DNA of 64,000 bases from Carettochelys insculpta. Its lineage: Eukaryota; Chordata; Testudines; Carettochelyidae. The DNA lies in NCBI RefSeq assembly GCF_033958435.1, contig NC_134137.1, positions 254,680,501 to 254,744,500 on the forward strand, written 5' to 3'. Under the pieces are notes generated by a model, which saw nothing but the letters and a program-made list of their open reading frames with translations, made no database searches and was not told the origin of the DNA. The position numbers and the translations under genes are program-made. Positions 12,763 to 23,246 of this stretch are shown here, piece by piece (position 1 is the first letter of the stretch; every line of letters starts with the position of its first letter).

Positions 12763-13029
12763 AGGTATATCTACAATGCATCTGAGAGTGAAATTCCCAG
12801 TATGAGTATACAAGCATATGCTAGCTCTGCTTCAACTACTGTAGGAGAAAGAGCAGTGTAAATGTTGTGGCTGAGACAGCAGCAGCAGCAGAGGCTAGTT
12901 GCTCAAGTACAAGTCCCTACTGCTCCCCTGAGTCTAGCCTCAGGTGGCTCTTGATGCTGAAACATCCACACTCCCGTTTCTATCGACTCAGGCTAGGATG
13001 CATGCTCCCAGATGTAGCGCAGACACCGT
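12763..13029. mobile_element. Miniature inverted-repeat element (about 267 bp)
   Basis: The left end (GGTATATCTACAATGCATC) and right end (reverse complement GGTGTCTGCGCTACATC) are imperfect inverses. The interior is roughly palindromic: GCTAGCTCTGCTTC on the left, GAGGCTAGTTGCTC in the middle, and ACTCAGGCTAGGATGC on the right. It resembles a high-copy turtle element from memory. The 116-codon open frame across it is a by-product and has no homology I can see. Confidence 0.5.
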
Positions 13030-13734
13030 CAATGTGTTCATATCTTGTCTTTCGACACACAACTCTGGCAGAACAGCTCAGTTCTTACTCTCTCTCTTTT
13101 TATCTCCAGCAATGGACCTTCTCCAGCAAATGTTGCCCCACATGGAATTATCTGGTGGCCATTGCAAGTGGGCAATGGTCATTCAAATCATGTCCTAAAG
13201 TGCAGGGAGGTCAGTGAAAGGACACCCACCAACTTCTACGGGCTTTGGATTAGGTGTTAGGGGACTAAAAAAGATCCAACTCATTTCACCTGTAACACTA
13301 ATTAAGATTAACATTGATCTTGAGGACTGAAGAGTGCACTGGTCATACCAATTCATTCCCTACTGCTTAAACAGGCATAACAGAACCCCTTGCCACCAAC
13401 AACCAGTGGTTAAAGTTGAAGTAAAAGAGGGAAGCAAAGATGAGTTCTCCCAAGGGAGAGAACTCTTCTTCTAATAGTGTATAAGAGTGATGTGCTCTTC
13501 CCACTTCCCCTTACTCTAACTCCTTCAAACACCAGCTAAGAAACAGGAATAGAAAGTATCTAAATTATCCTGTGCTGAATTCCCATTTCTAAAAAGTCGC
13601 ATGAAAGAACTGGTTTGGACTGTATGAGCACTGAAGGAATATGAAGTGTCTTATCACAACATATAAAGAGTCCATTTCATTTTGCTTCTCATACAGAAGA
13701 GCTCCATTAACACACCCAACCATATAATATTATT

Positions 13735-14060
13735 CAGGTTGAACCCCTCTAGTCCAGCACCCTCAGAGTCTGCCTGGTGCTGAATGAGAGAATTTGCTGA
13801 ACCACAGAAGGCTAGTATTGTCTAGCAGCATTAGCAACACTTTCACTGCTTACTGGGCTCTTAGAAGGCATTCAGGGGTAAGTTAGGGCTAAATATAGCA
13901 CAGAATACTGACAGCCAGGATTGGTGGCTGTAAACAAACCTTATGAGACCACAAGAAACTTGGCCACACCCATGTTAAGTGGATGATCAGCTAACTAAAA
14001 TCGTGCTGAACGACGGATGCTGCCAGATGAGAGAGTGCTGGACTAGGAAGGTTCAACCTG
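13735..14060 (+). mobile_element. Tigger-like miniature element, copy 2
   Basis: A 326-bp element with the clearest inverted ends of the family: CAGGTTGAACCCCTCTAGTC on the left, and a right end whose reverse complement is CAGGTTGAACCTTCC. The interior matches copies at 1125 and 35533. The TA flanks have decayed. It ends 85 bp downstream of the PDE3A donor at 14145, read on the minus strand. Confidence 0.8.
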
Positions 14061-14144
14061 GACCAAAAGGCAGAGTTGTGGGAGTTGAGTTCTAGTAGCA
14101 ACAATAAGTTAGCTGTGATTGCCAACATGTAAACAAGTACATAC

Positions 14145-14405
14145 CTTGGGAACAGCCAGCTTTTCTCCCTTTTCTGCGCATTCCTCTGAGTCAGAGCAAG
14201 TGTAGTTCTCACTGAAGGACACCAAAGGGTTCATCCTTGGCTTATGAATAGCCTGGAACGTTAACTGTGTATTCAGCAGGTTGCTCACTGCTCTCAGGGA
14301 AGTGCACACATTAGGTGGCAATGAAGGATCTGCCAAGAGGTCTGTAATGAGCCCATGGGCTTCTCCCATCACAGCAATATCAACTGTAATACTGGTACCT
14401 GAAGA
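14145..14405 (-). CDS. PDE3A: PDE3A exon 3 (partial CDS)
   Basis: A 261-bp, 87-codon exon in phase 0 at both ends: acceptor CTTTTTCTTTTTCAG|TCT, donor CCCAAG|GTATGT. It encodes [18 protein letters not shown], then [32 protein letters not shown] and [10 protein letters not shown]. This is nearly identical to human PDE3A residues 338-423 and clearly unlike PDE3B. The region lies between the N-terminal membrane-association segments and the catalytic domain, in the regulatory portion of a cAMP/cGMP phosphodiesterase that acts at membranes and in cytosol. One extra residue relative to human occurs near the EKGEK stretch. No stop or frameshift, so the exon looks functional. It is the most upstream PDE3A exon I can find here. 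Confidence 0.97.
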
Positions 14406-14864
14406 CTGAAAAAGAAAAAGGACCTGTAAGGCTATGTATGGCTGCATCCCTCATGTCAAACTGAAGCATGTGGCATTAAACCTAATACCTTTTCACAGAC
14501 TGTGTTTATAGCTAGGAAAAATCTGAAAAAGGTGATCTACTTATCTACTTGAAACAACAAGATTTATTCTGAACACTCTGACCAGACCCACCCTTAGGCT
14601 GACGTCTTCCTCTGCTAGCAAATGTGCAACCTTACTGCCTGCCTGTTTCTTTAGATATTTAAAATGATCACAACACGGGAGTTTTTCGAGCAGTCAGAAA
14701 ATAGAGGGTGATGACAGTCTCTGCCCAATAAGAGTGCTCAGAGCAATAATATTGAAATTTGAATACTGACGCCAAGTGTGGCTGTCATTCTAAGTGATAC
14801 GCTCTAGTTGAGCTACGAGTTATTGAGCACCATCCAGGATTTCCAGAGTGCCATTACATACAAC

Positions 14865-14912
14865 CTGTCAGACTAGATGATCATAACCGCCTCAAAAGTC
14901 TATCAGTTTATG
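14865..14912 (+). repeat. CR1-like 3' tail fragment
   Basis: GACTAGATGATCATAACC followed by AAAGTCTATCAGTTTATGA resembles the extreme 3' end of an old CR1 (GACTAGATGA...TCTATGA). No coding part is visible upstream. Short and decayed. Confidence 0.4.
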
Positions 14913-15649
14913 AAGTAATATTGGGAACAAAATTAAAAAAGAGATTAAATAAAAGTAATACTGAGTACATGAAATATACGTGCAAACACAGGACTGATTT
15001 GTAATGTGCAACTACTACTGTTGGTCAGGTCTTAAAGGAAAGGTTAAGGAGGCTTAAATTAAAGTACAGAACAGACAGGAGCTGAGGCAGAAAGTGAGTC
15101 ACTTTCCATCACTTCTAAATTATTGACAGAGCAGTTGTACTTCCAGGTCAAAAGTTTAGTAGAAGCACTATAGTTCACTGTCACGCACATGGGATCATCG
15201 ATTAAAGGCATGCTTGAAAGTGACTGTCAGGCTGTTTCTGCTTTGGAGTACTCTCTTGGGCACATATGGAATGTGCATATATCCAGAGGGACTGGAACAA
15301 ATCCCTCCACTCCCAGCCATCCCTGGAAGATCTGGTTTGTTAATCTATTAGATGTGAAGGATGCACAACTCTGACCACTTTTTCTAAAAAGACTAATATC
15401 CCAAGTAATGACTTGCCACTGTGAGAGCATAATATCTTCTGGGTGGACACAGATTGGAGAATCAAGCATGCTCTTGTCATGGGAGAAGGTTAGGGTTCCC
15501 AAAGCTAAATATAATACAAGCATAACACAAGCAGGAGAAGAATCACCAACCACTGTAGCATTTATGGAACTCACAATACATAAAACAATAGCGGATCCTT
15601 AACAATGCTTTGAACTTCTTTACATTCACAAACGCTTTTCAAAATTACT

Positions 15650-15830
15650 GAAGTAATCACTTCGAGGAAGGCGGTGGGATCCAGATTTTACACACTGGCA
15701 AACTAGGGCACAAAGAGACAGAAGGTGATGGGGCCAAGGCCATGTGGTGATTCTGTTGTACAGCCAGGAGTAGAACTCCAATTTTCTAACACCCAGTGCT
15801 GCACCTGGGTCACAAGATCATCTAGGCTTC
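15650..15830 (-). repeat. MIR-type SINE
   Basis: Reverse-orientation MIR: ATTTTACACACTGGCAAACT, GGGCACAAAGAGACAG, CCAAGGCCATGTGG and CCAGGAGTAGAACTCC match, in order, the MIR motifs for the TTTACAG-GAAACTGAGG end, the core and the tRNA-like start. Edges approximate. Confidence 0.6.
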
Positions 15831-15995
15831 AGCACTTTCTACTGCATGCTTTACACAGCATACAAGGTGAATTCCTTTGCATGCAGAAATGCTGTCCAAT
15901 CCCCATGAGGAAACGAAAGGCTGACGTTAATTTAATGGATCACGTTTATTGACTCCTTATCCACAGCTAGTACAGAGATCTTACATCAATGTCCT

Positions 15996-16816
15996 GCAAG
16001 CCCACTTCCAGCCATGTTATAATAACCATAATTCCCCCAGGACACATTGCTTACCTTGTCCACTACAATCCCACTCCCCATATGCAGACGTGTGTGATTA
16101 AAACCCAGCAGGATAAGCAGAGGATGGCAAGGAATCTCTTCACTTGCTCTTCTTCTCTCCAGAGAAGGGACTGGAGCCCAATGGGTGGGTACAGGGAGTT
16201 CTAGTCTTCCCCTTGTTTATTGCAGAGTGTATTTAATATACTTGTTACCTTACTTTCACTGCTGCCCTTGCACTATACCTGCCAAAGAGAACCCAATGGC
16301 TGAGTGGCAAACAGTGACCAAAGACAGCCTCCCACACCGGTGCCCAGAGTCAGCACCTCCTGGAACTGCTCCCTCTACAGGTTACAGAAGGATTCCTAGT
16401 GCACCAGAGAAAAGTTTTCATTCATTACCTACCACACCTCTTCTCAAACAACACAGGGTCTTCACAAATTGCAGTGTTGGCAGTCTCTACTGAAAGCTTA
16501 TAGTTTACAATAGTCACTCACTGTGAGGTGCATGTATGGGTAATATTTAAGGAATAACAGAACTCTGTTGAAAATTATGCCCTTATGATTTTGCAGGGAA
16601 AGTGAGTCACCAAGAAATCATGTGTCTCTGTGAGGGTCTAGTCCCTTCTCTGGAAAAAAGAAGGGCAAGTCAAAAGATTCCTTCCCATCCTCTGCTTACC
16701 CTGCTGGGTTTTAATCACGTACATCTGCATATGGGGAGTGGGATCATTGTGGAGGAGGTAAGCAATGTGTCCTGGGGGAATTATGGTAATTGTAACATGG
16801 CTGGAAGCAGGCTTGC
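15996..16816. repeat. Long inverted repeat, two arms of about 183 bp
   Basis: The left arm (15996-16177) and right arm (16634-16816) are reverse complements at roughly 85-90% identity by eye. They share CCACTCCCCATATGCAGA, GATTAAAACCCAGCAGG and AAGCAGAGGATGG. About 456 bp separates them, and that spacer holds nothing I recognise. I see no target-site duplication. It could be a fold-back DNA element or an inverted segmental duplication. RNA transcribed through it could form a long hairpin. Confidence 0.75.
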
Positions 16817-17888
16817 TGTTTCACCCTACCCTCCACCTGGATGGCTGATTATATAAGTTTGGTGTGCCACAGCCTGCCTTGGTGCCAACCCAGAAAAGTC
16901 AACAGAAAACCATCAGACAAACTATAAAAATCCAAGCACTTGGTAGTGAACACACACAGTATTAGACTAGGGATCACCAGGTTGGGAATAAAGGTCAAAG
17001 ACTAACTTTGTCTCTGGGCAGAGAGGGACTCTTGGGATCCATTCACTGAGGAGGTACCTTGATGAAAGGGGTGCTTCATGAAACTTGAGCCCTAGCTCCT
17101 TGGGGCCAGGAAATATTGCAGAAGACTGAGCTTGAGGGAAAGAATCTACTTCATAAGCTAAGAAAGGTAACTATAATGTAGACCCTAGTTCATGATTAGT
17201 GATTCTGTTTTGTATAAGACTGTTTATTTTGATCACTAAACCTAGTTTCTATTTGAAACACTATTCTTTCTTATACAAGTTTCCTGTTGTTTTACCATAA
17301 CGGAATTCAAAGTCTTAACGCGATACAGGAGCGGGGATCTAAGGTAAATGGGGTAAAACTGTGGTGCACTGTTCATTTGGGAACAGAGAATATGGGATTT
17401 CTGTGGTGACAGGATGGCTTTGTCAGGAAGCTGGCCCAGGCAAGATTCCCTTGTGCTGGGGATAGGTGGTAACAAGGTGACTCTCAGCCCATGGTGCCCT
17501 GAGAAGGGCCATATGATTATATATATTCTCTTTATTTTCATTAACGTAAATTTCAGTTAAAAACATGATCCTGTAATGGCTGGAATTTTCAGCATTAGGT
17601 CTATGTGCATATACACAAAGGGAGCACATGTTTTGGAAATACGTAAATACACGGTCTCTACCACTGAAGTTCTCACTAGGCCTCCACACTGCTTACCTTA
17701 CCTTATCTAACAAGATCACAGCCATTGTCATTCAAATGACAATCATCTGTTCTACTTCACATACCTTCACAGTATTTCACAATACTTAAAGGCATGTCCA
17801 CACATACACATTGTGCAGCAAGATGGAGTGCAAATCTATAGTGCTCCTGTGTGCTGCAGACTGAATATCTGTGCAGATGCTGTCCCTA

Positions 17889-18022
17889 CAGGTGCTGGAA
17901 CTAGGTGTGTGGGTGGATGCTGCAGTAGACTCGGTTTGAAGTGGTTTCCATTATATGCAGGGTTTACAGTTTGGTTCAAAAACTGTCAGCACCCACACTG
18001 TAATTTTTTTTTGGCACCCCTG
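17889..18022. mobile_element. Small hAT-like miniature element
   Basis: 134 bp with a left end CAGGTGCTGGAACTAGG and a right end whose reverse complement is CAGGGGTGCCAAAA; the interior has GAAGTGGTTTCCATTATA and AGGGTTTACAGTTTGG. It resembles a very common turtle miniature element from memory. An 8-bp target duplication is not convincing. It lies directly upstream of the LINE at 18040. Confidence 0.5.
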
Positions 18023-18039
18023 TTTGACAAATTAGCACC

Positions 18040-20379
18040 CCACGGTCAACTGATCGGTACTGTAACCGGAAAGTGGGATCAGTTCAAGCAGATAGTGACT
18101 GACACAGCAACAACATCACTTGGACCAAAGAAACGAATACATCAGGATTGGTTCAATGAGAACCAAGAAGAAATACATTCAGCACTGGAAGTAAAGAGAA
18201 AAGCCTTTACTGAATGGCAGAATGACCCTCCTCAGTCCTCCAAACGGGACCATTTCAAGCACCTTAGGAGCAAAACACAGAAAGACCTCCGTCAGATACA
18301 GGACAGCTGGTGGGAGAGCAAAGCCAAAGAAATTGAGCACTATGCTGAGACCCACAATTCAAAGATGTTCTTTAGTGCTATTAAGACTGTCTATGGACCT
18401 TCTAAACCAAGGACTACCCCATTACCCTCATCAGACAACACAACGCTGGTCAAAGACAAAGAGGGCATCAACGAAAGATGGCAAGAACACTTTAGCAACC
18501 TCCTTAACAGACCATCGACCGTGAATAGTAATGTCCTCAATGAAATTCCACAACAACCTGTCCTGACAGATCTTGACTTTCCGCCCACTATAGATGAGAT
18601 TAAGAAAGCTATTAGCCAGATGAGTTCAGGAAAAGCTCCTGGAAAAGATGGGATACCAGCAGAGATATATTAAGCGGCAAGTTCAGCAGCACTAGCAGCA
18701 TTCCATAGCGTGACCATCAGCATCTGGGAGGATGAAAACATACCACAGGACCTCTGCGATGCTATTGTCTCCCTTTTCAAGAATAAAGGCAGCAAAGCAG
18801 AAGGTGGAAACTACAGAGACATATCTCTCCTCTCTGTTGGAGAGAAGATAATCGCCTGCATCATCTTGAAGTGCCTAACAGCCAGTATTTCCAAGGCAAA
18901 TCTACCTGAAAGTCAATACAGTTCTTGACCTGGCCGGAGGACAGTCGACATGGTGTTTGCTGTAAGACAATTACAAGAGAAGTGCATTGAACAGAATATG
19001 CACCTGTATGCTGTCTTCATAGATCTGACAAAGGCATTTGATACCATCAACAGGGAAGCCCTTTGGACCATTCTAATACGACTTGGCTGCCCAAAAAAAT
19101 TTGTCCAGATTATACGCCTTTTCCATGATGGCATGACAGGCGAAGTACGGTCTGATGGAGCCACATCAGCCCCCTTCAACATCACCAACGGCGTGAAACA
19201 AGGATGTGTTCTCGCTTCTGTCCTATTTAACCTGTTCTTTGCATGCACCCTTAACCATGCAATGAAAGATCTGGACTGAGGTATATACTTGAAAAACTGG
19301 CATGATGGTTCACTTTTGACCTCCGTCGTCTGGATGCAAAGACTAAGACAGTGCAGAAACTCCTTTCTGAGGCACTCTTTGCTGATGACTGTGCCCTTAT
19401 GGCTCACACTGAAAACGATCTTCAGCACATTGTCAACAAGTTTGCTGAGGCCTCGCAACTTTTCAGACTAACTATCAGCCTCGGAAAGACAGAAGTTCTC
19501 CATCAACCTCCACCTGGATTCAAATGCTCCTGTCCCGAGTATCTCCATTGACAGCACTCAGCTTAAAGTAGTGGAGAACTTAAAATACCTGGGTAGTGTC
19601 ATATCCAGTGAAGGATCACTGGATAATGAGATCAACGTGTGAATATCCAAAGCGAGCCAGGCACTTGGCTGTCTGCGTGTCAAAGTTCTAAACCAACATA
19701 ACATACGGCTGTCAACAAAATGGCTTGTGTGCAGAGCTGTTGTTCTCTCATCTCTTTGTACGGGTGTGAAACATGGACACTATATAGGCGTCACATCAAG
19801 CAGCTCGAAGCATTCCACATATGCTGCCTCCATAACATCATGAAGATCCGCTGGCAAGACAAAGTGCCCAATCTTGAGGTCCTCGAGAGAGCCCAGATGA
19901 CAAGCATCAAAATGATGATTATGAAGTCACAACTACGTTGGACCGGTCATGTCAGCCGCATGGATGCCAACAGAATCCCTTGCCAGCTTCTGTATGGTGA
20001 ACTCTCCCAGGGCATCCGGCATATAGGTTGTCCACGGAAGCACTACAAGGATACCATCAAAGCCAATCTGCAGTACAGCAGTATCAAACCTAGGGACCTT
20101 GAGGATGTCGCCAGTGACAGAACCCAGGGGTGTGCAACAGTCAGAAATGTCTGCATTGCCTTTGAGGAAGAAAGCTGCCGGTGTCTACAAGAGGCACGCG
20201 AATGACATCATAAAACATCAGCAATGCACAACCCACTGATTGCGAACTTCCCATGCACCATCTGCGGCAAAATGTGCACCTCTAGAATTGGCTTATACAG
20301 TCACCAGAGGGCACACCATGAGATCAACAACAGATGACCTGCACAGATTTGTCATCATTGGATCGATGGACTACCATTA
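18040..20379 (+). pseudogene. RTE-like LINE ORF, 5'-truncated and decayed (copy A)
   Basis: A non-LTR retrotransposon ORF without its endonuclease domain. In order I read the linker (GPKKRIHQDWFNENQEE), KAPGKDGIPAEIY, NYRDISLLSVGEKI, FIDLTKAFDTINREALW, GVKQGCVLASVLFNLFF, EALFADDCALMAHT with the FADD box intact, a C-terminal ISKASQALGCLRVK region, [12 protein letters not shown] and a zinc-finger-like CTICGKMCTSRIGLYSH. In-frame stops occur at 18674, 18926 and 19277, with frameshifts around 19290 and 19510-19720. It ends near GACTACCATTAC. The clade is RTE-like by the tail domain and short 3' repeat; exact clade uncertain. It differs clearly from copy B. Confidence 0.85.
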
Positions 20380-20713
20380 CCCCTGTTTGTCCACGCACAC
20401 TAACAGTTCCCTAGGGCACACCGATACATTGCTTTTTCAAAGCTGCAATGGAGCTCTTAGCAGTCAGCTGCAGAGTCCACATGGAGAATATATAGCATGC
20501 TAGCGTGTTGTAGATTTACACCCTGGCTTGCTGCACTGCAAGTGTTCACATAGACCTGCCCTCAGAAGTGGAGTACTTGTGATCCTTCTGATATACCACT
20601 CTACAGCAACTGAGAACAGATGCAAGCTTATAAAAATGACAATCACTAGTATATACACTCTAAGTCAAAAAACTTTTATAACCAATCACAAGCCCTACAT
20701 CACGCAGTTCCTA

Positions 20714-21045
20714 CACACTTGAACATCCATACTCCGGATGTCCCTAATCTGGGAATCCCCATGGTACAGACCCGGTGGGGGAGAAGAGGAAGTGACTCTG
20801 CACACTGCTCCTCCTGTTCCCCCTACAGCTGGCAAAACAGCAGCATGGTGATGTGCTGCTCTTAAGGCTTTTCCCCACTGCTCCCATGGCAGTGCTGCCT
20901 GGGAACAGTGGCGGGCACAGAGCTATGTCTGCCCCTGAGACCAGGGCACCAAATAAGTGCCCCACCGAGATCCCCCTCAAACCAGACACCGCAGTGCATT
21001 CCCTGTCCTGGCAAATTCTGTAATCCGGCATACAAGGACTGCCAT
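20714..21045. mobile_element. Possible pogo/Tigger-like miniature element
   Basis: The left part (TTGAACATCCATACTCCGG, CTAATCTGGGAATCC) and right part (reverse complement TTGTATGCCGGATTACAG then AATTTGCCAGGACAGGG) echo the TCCGG and AATTTGC ends of the Tigger-like family at 1125, 13735 and 35533. The interior differs and is GC-rich. Low confidence on limits and family. Confidence 0.35.
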
Positions 21046-22120
21046 CTTAAAAAAAGGTTAAAGTATAATTAAATATACATAAAAAATCTAAAAGCTTGAA
21101 ATAGCCATGTATCAACTCACCAAGGATACAGCGAAAAAATTTAGGAGAAATTAGGTTCAGTGAGGTAACAATGCACATTGAATATAAAAAAAGTTACATG
21201 TCAGAGGTTGACTTCAAATATCTTCTATAGCTAAAATAAATGCACACACAAATAGTTTTAATTGAATCTGTCAAAATGTATCCTGAGAACATTAGCAATG
21301 TCTTGGCTTTAAAACACAACAACATCCTTTTCTAAAAAACTACACTACACACCTCTGAAGAGCTATGCTATACTTTTTAGAGCCCACAAATTATAACAAA
21401 AACATTAAATATACAAAGTTAATAAGGTTTTAAAACACTATTCAATAGCGCAGCCTAGAATGGATTGCCTCCTTTAAAAAAGAAATCTGGAATTTATTTC
21501 TCACTAACTACATACGGGGCAAAATGAAACAATGAAGAATGATGGAAGACAAACAATTGCTGATAACTTTTGGATTTCTGCCATTTTATATATAATGTTA
21601 GATAAGGGGAGAAAATATTAAACATACACTACCAATGCACCATTTTGCACGTAGTTTTTTCTGATAATGTGAACAGACTCTGTATGAACTGGCGTGGATT
21701 TCTTTCAAACCACTTTACCCATCTCAAACCCAAAGTCTGGAAATTTGAAAACACAGACTTGAAATAATACACATGTAACCAAAATCCTAGAAAAGCTGAT
21801 TTTAGAAGGTGAATTTGGCTTTCACATGCTATAGCTCATCTATAAACCTGTTCTGGAAAATTTTGCATTTGACCTCCTTCCTGAAATTCTGAAGACATTT
21901 TTATGTGGATCTGAACTTTGTGAATTCAGTCCAACCCTGATTTAAACAAACATACTTGTGCGATGTTTCCAGCTCAAACATTGCAATGGTGTGCCTGGGC
22001 ATGAGAACTAGAAATAAAAGCGAAAGCAGGTTGAATGATTAGGTTACACTTGTTCATGTAGCTGAATTAGGTTTAAAATAAACATATATGCTGGGAAGTT
22101 TTTTTTTCCCTACATAGGTT

Positions 22121-22142
22121 TCATCATCATTATTATTATTTA
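22121..22142. repeat. (ATC)n/(ATT)n microsatellite
   Basis: TCATCATCAT followed by TATTATTATTTA, a short trinucleotide repeat. Confidence 0.8.
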
Positions 22143-22213
22143 TAGTACAGTAACAAATGGAAGCCCCAAACCAAGATCTGCATTAGGCCTATAGATACTT
22201 CTAGTAAGAAAGG

Positions 22214-22441
22214 CCATGTCCACACCAGCCCAAATCTTCGAAATGACCATGCAAATGGTCGTGCAAATTTCAAAGATTACTAATGAGGAGCTGAAATGCA
22301 TATTCAGCACCTCATTAGCATGCTGCCACCCATGGCTCTTAGAAATTGCTGCTTTCTGCTCCTGCGCGCCTCATCCAGACAGGGGGTCCTTTTCGAAAGC
22401 ACCCCAGGAACTTCAAAATCCCCTTATTTCTATCAGTGGAT
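22214..22441. mobile_element. TGTCTACAC-type palindromic miniature element, left half
   Basis: It begins GGCCATGTCCACACCAGC and includes ATCTTCGAAATGACC, then the palindromic core TAATGAGGAGCTGAAATGC / CAGCACCTCATTAGC, and CCTTTTCGAAAGCACCCC. It stops near CCCCTTATTTCTATCAG with no matching right end, so half the element is missing or unrecognised. Related copies in this window: 22921, 29862, 32504, 39424, 41375 and 48041. Confidence 0.6.
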
Positions 22442-22544
22442 TTTTGAAGCCATTATGTAAACGGTTACCTATAAAGCTAACTTTATGCATGAAGTATTTT
22501 CACTGTAGTTAATGAGCTACCTCACGTTATAAATATAAGCATAT

Positions 22545-22650
22545 GCATAGTGTTTTCAGGACAAGGGACAAAGACTTGTCCGAAGTCATACAGGCAGTTT
22601 GTGGGAGGGCTGGGATCTTCACTCAAATATCCAGTGTCTTAACCAGCATA
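22545..22650 (-). repeat. MIR-type SINE fragment
   Basis: TTGTCCGAAGTCATACAGGC, GTGGGAGGGCTGGGATC and CCAGTGTCTTAACCAGC are the MIR middle and 5' parts in reverse orientation. Confidence 0.6.
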
Positions 22651-22920
22651 CCAATCTTCATTCCTTTGGGGAAAGTTATCTTTTGGTAGGTGGGTTTTTT
22701 TGTTTAGTTGTCTTACACAATTGTATAAAATTTAAGAGAACTGTCTCCCTCATGTAGAATTTGACAAGAAGGTTTAAATATATATCTATTAAATTCTTCA
22801 GGTTTTTGCAATAATTTTTGAAGATTCTTGTTTATTCCATCTTACTAAATTCTCCAGAACTTTTAAAAATCAGAGACTATTCCATTAATGAATGGAAAAA
22901 CAGACAAAACTATATCACTA

Positions 22921-23246
22921 GGGCTGTGTCTACACTACATGGTAAGTAGGGTGTTGGGAGTTTATTAATGAAGTGCTGTGGTGTATATGCAGCACTTCAT
23001 AAAGCAAACTCCCCCTCCCCCCTGTGGCAACTCCGAAGTGTTAAACTTCGAAGTGCCAGTTCACGTGTAGTCGCAGCTCACCCGCTGGTAATTCAAAGTG
23101 CCCGGACAACTTCGGAGTTGCCATGGGTGGGAAGGGGAATTTGCTTAATGAAGTGATGCACATGCACCACAACACTTCATTAATAAACTCCCAGCACCCT
23201 ACTTACCATCTTCCCTTCAAAGTAGGGAGGTAGTGTAGACAAGCCC
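22921..23246. mobile_element. TGTCTACAC-type palindromic miniature element, complete
   Basis: A 326-bp near-palindrome. The left end GGGCTGTGTCTACACTAC is matched by a right end whose reverse complement is GGGCTTGTCTACACTACC. Inner arms also pair (GTAAGTAGGGTGTTGGGAG; TTATTAATGAAGTGCTG). A TA lies just outside each end (22919-22920, 23247-23248). No coding potential. The TA flank would fit a Tc1/mariner or PIF-type transposase; superfamily not settled. Confidence 0.8.

Larger units (their letters stand above)
11336..14144 (-). other. PDE3A: PDE3A intron 3
   Basis: A 2.8-kb intron from the donor CCAAG|GTATGT (14145/14144) to the acceptor TGCTTTAG (11336). It contains a MIR-like SINE (11425-11635), a miniature inverted-repeat element (12763-13029) and Tigger-like copy 2 (13735-14060). 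The remainder is unrecognised AT-rich sequence. Confidence 0.8.
17791..20560. mobile_element. Inverted-repeat DNA element split by a LINE and a hAT-like element
   Basis: The left arm begins GGCATGTCCACACATACAC with GTGCAGCAAG and CAAATCTATA. The reverse complement of the right arm (about 20380-20560) begins GGCAGGTCTATGTGAACAC with GTGCAGCAAG and TAAATCTACA. The arms are similar for about 60 bp and weaker beyond. Between them sit a small hAT-like element and an RTE-like LINE. I infer that these inserted into a once-contiguous element. No clear target-site duplication outside the ends. Confidence 0.55.

Noticed and set aside
12867..13217. A 116-codon plus-strand frame with an Ala run
   Set aside because: Overlaps a miniature inverted-repeat element and has overlapping frames in other phases. 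No homology seen.
16000..16100. Exon-like minus-strand donor GACAAG|GTAAGC
   Set aside because: It is part of the long inverted repeat and recurs in its other arm, so it is not a host exon.
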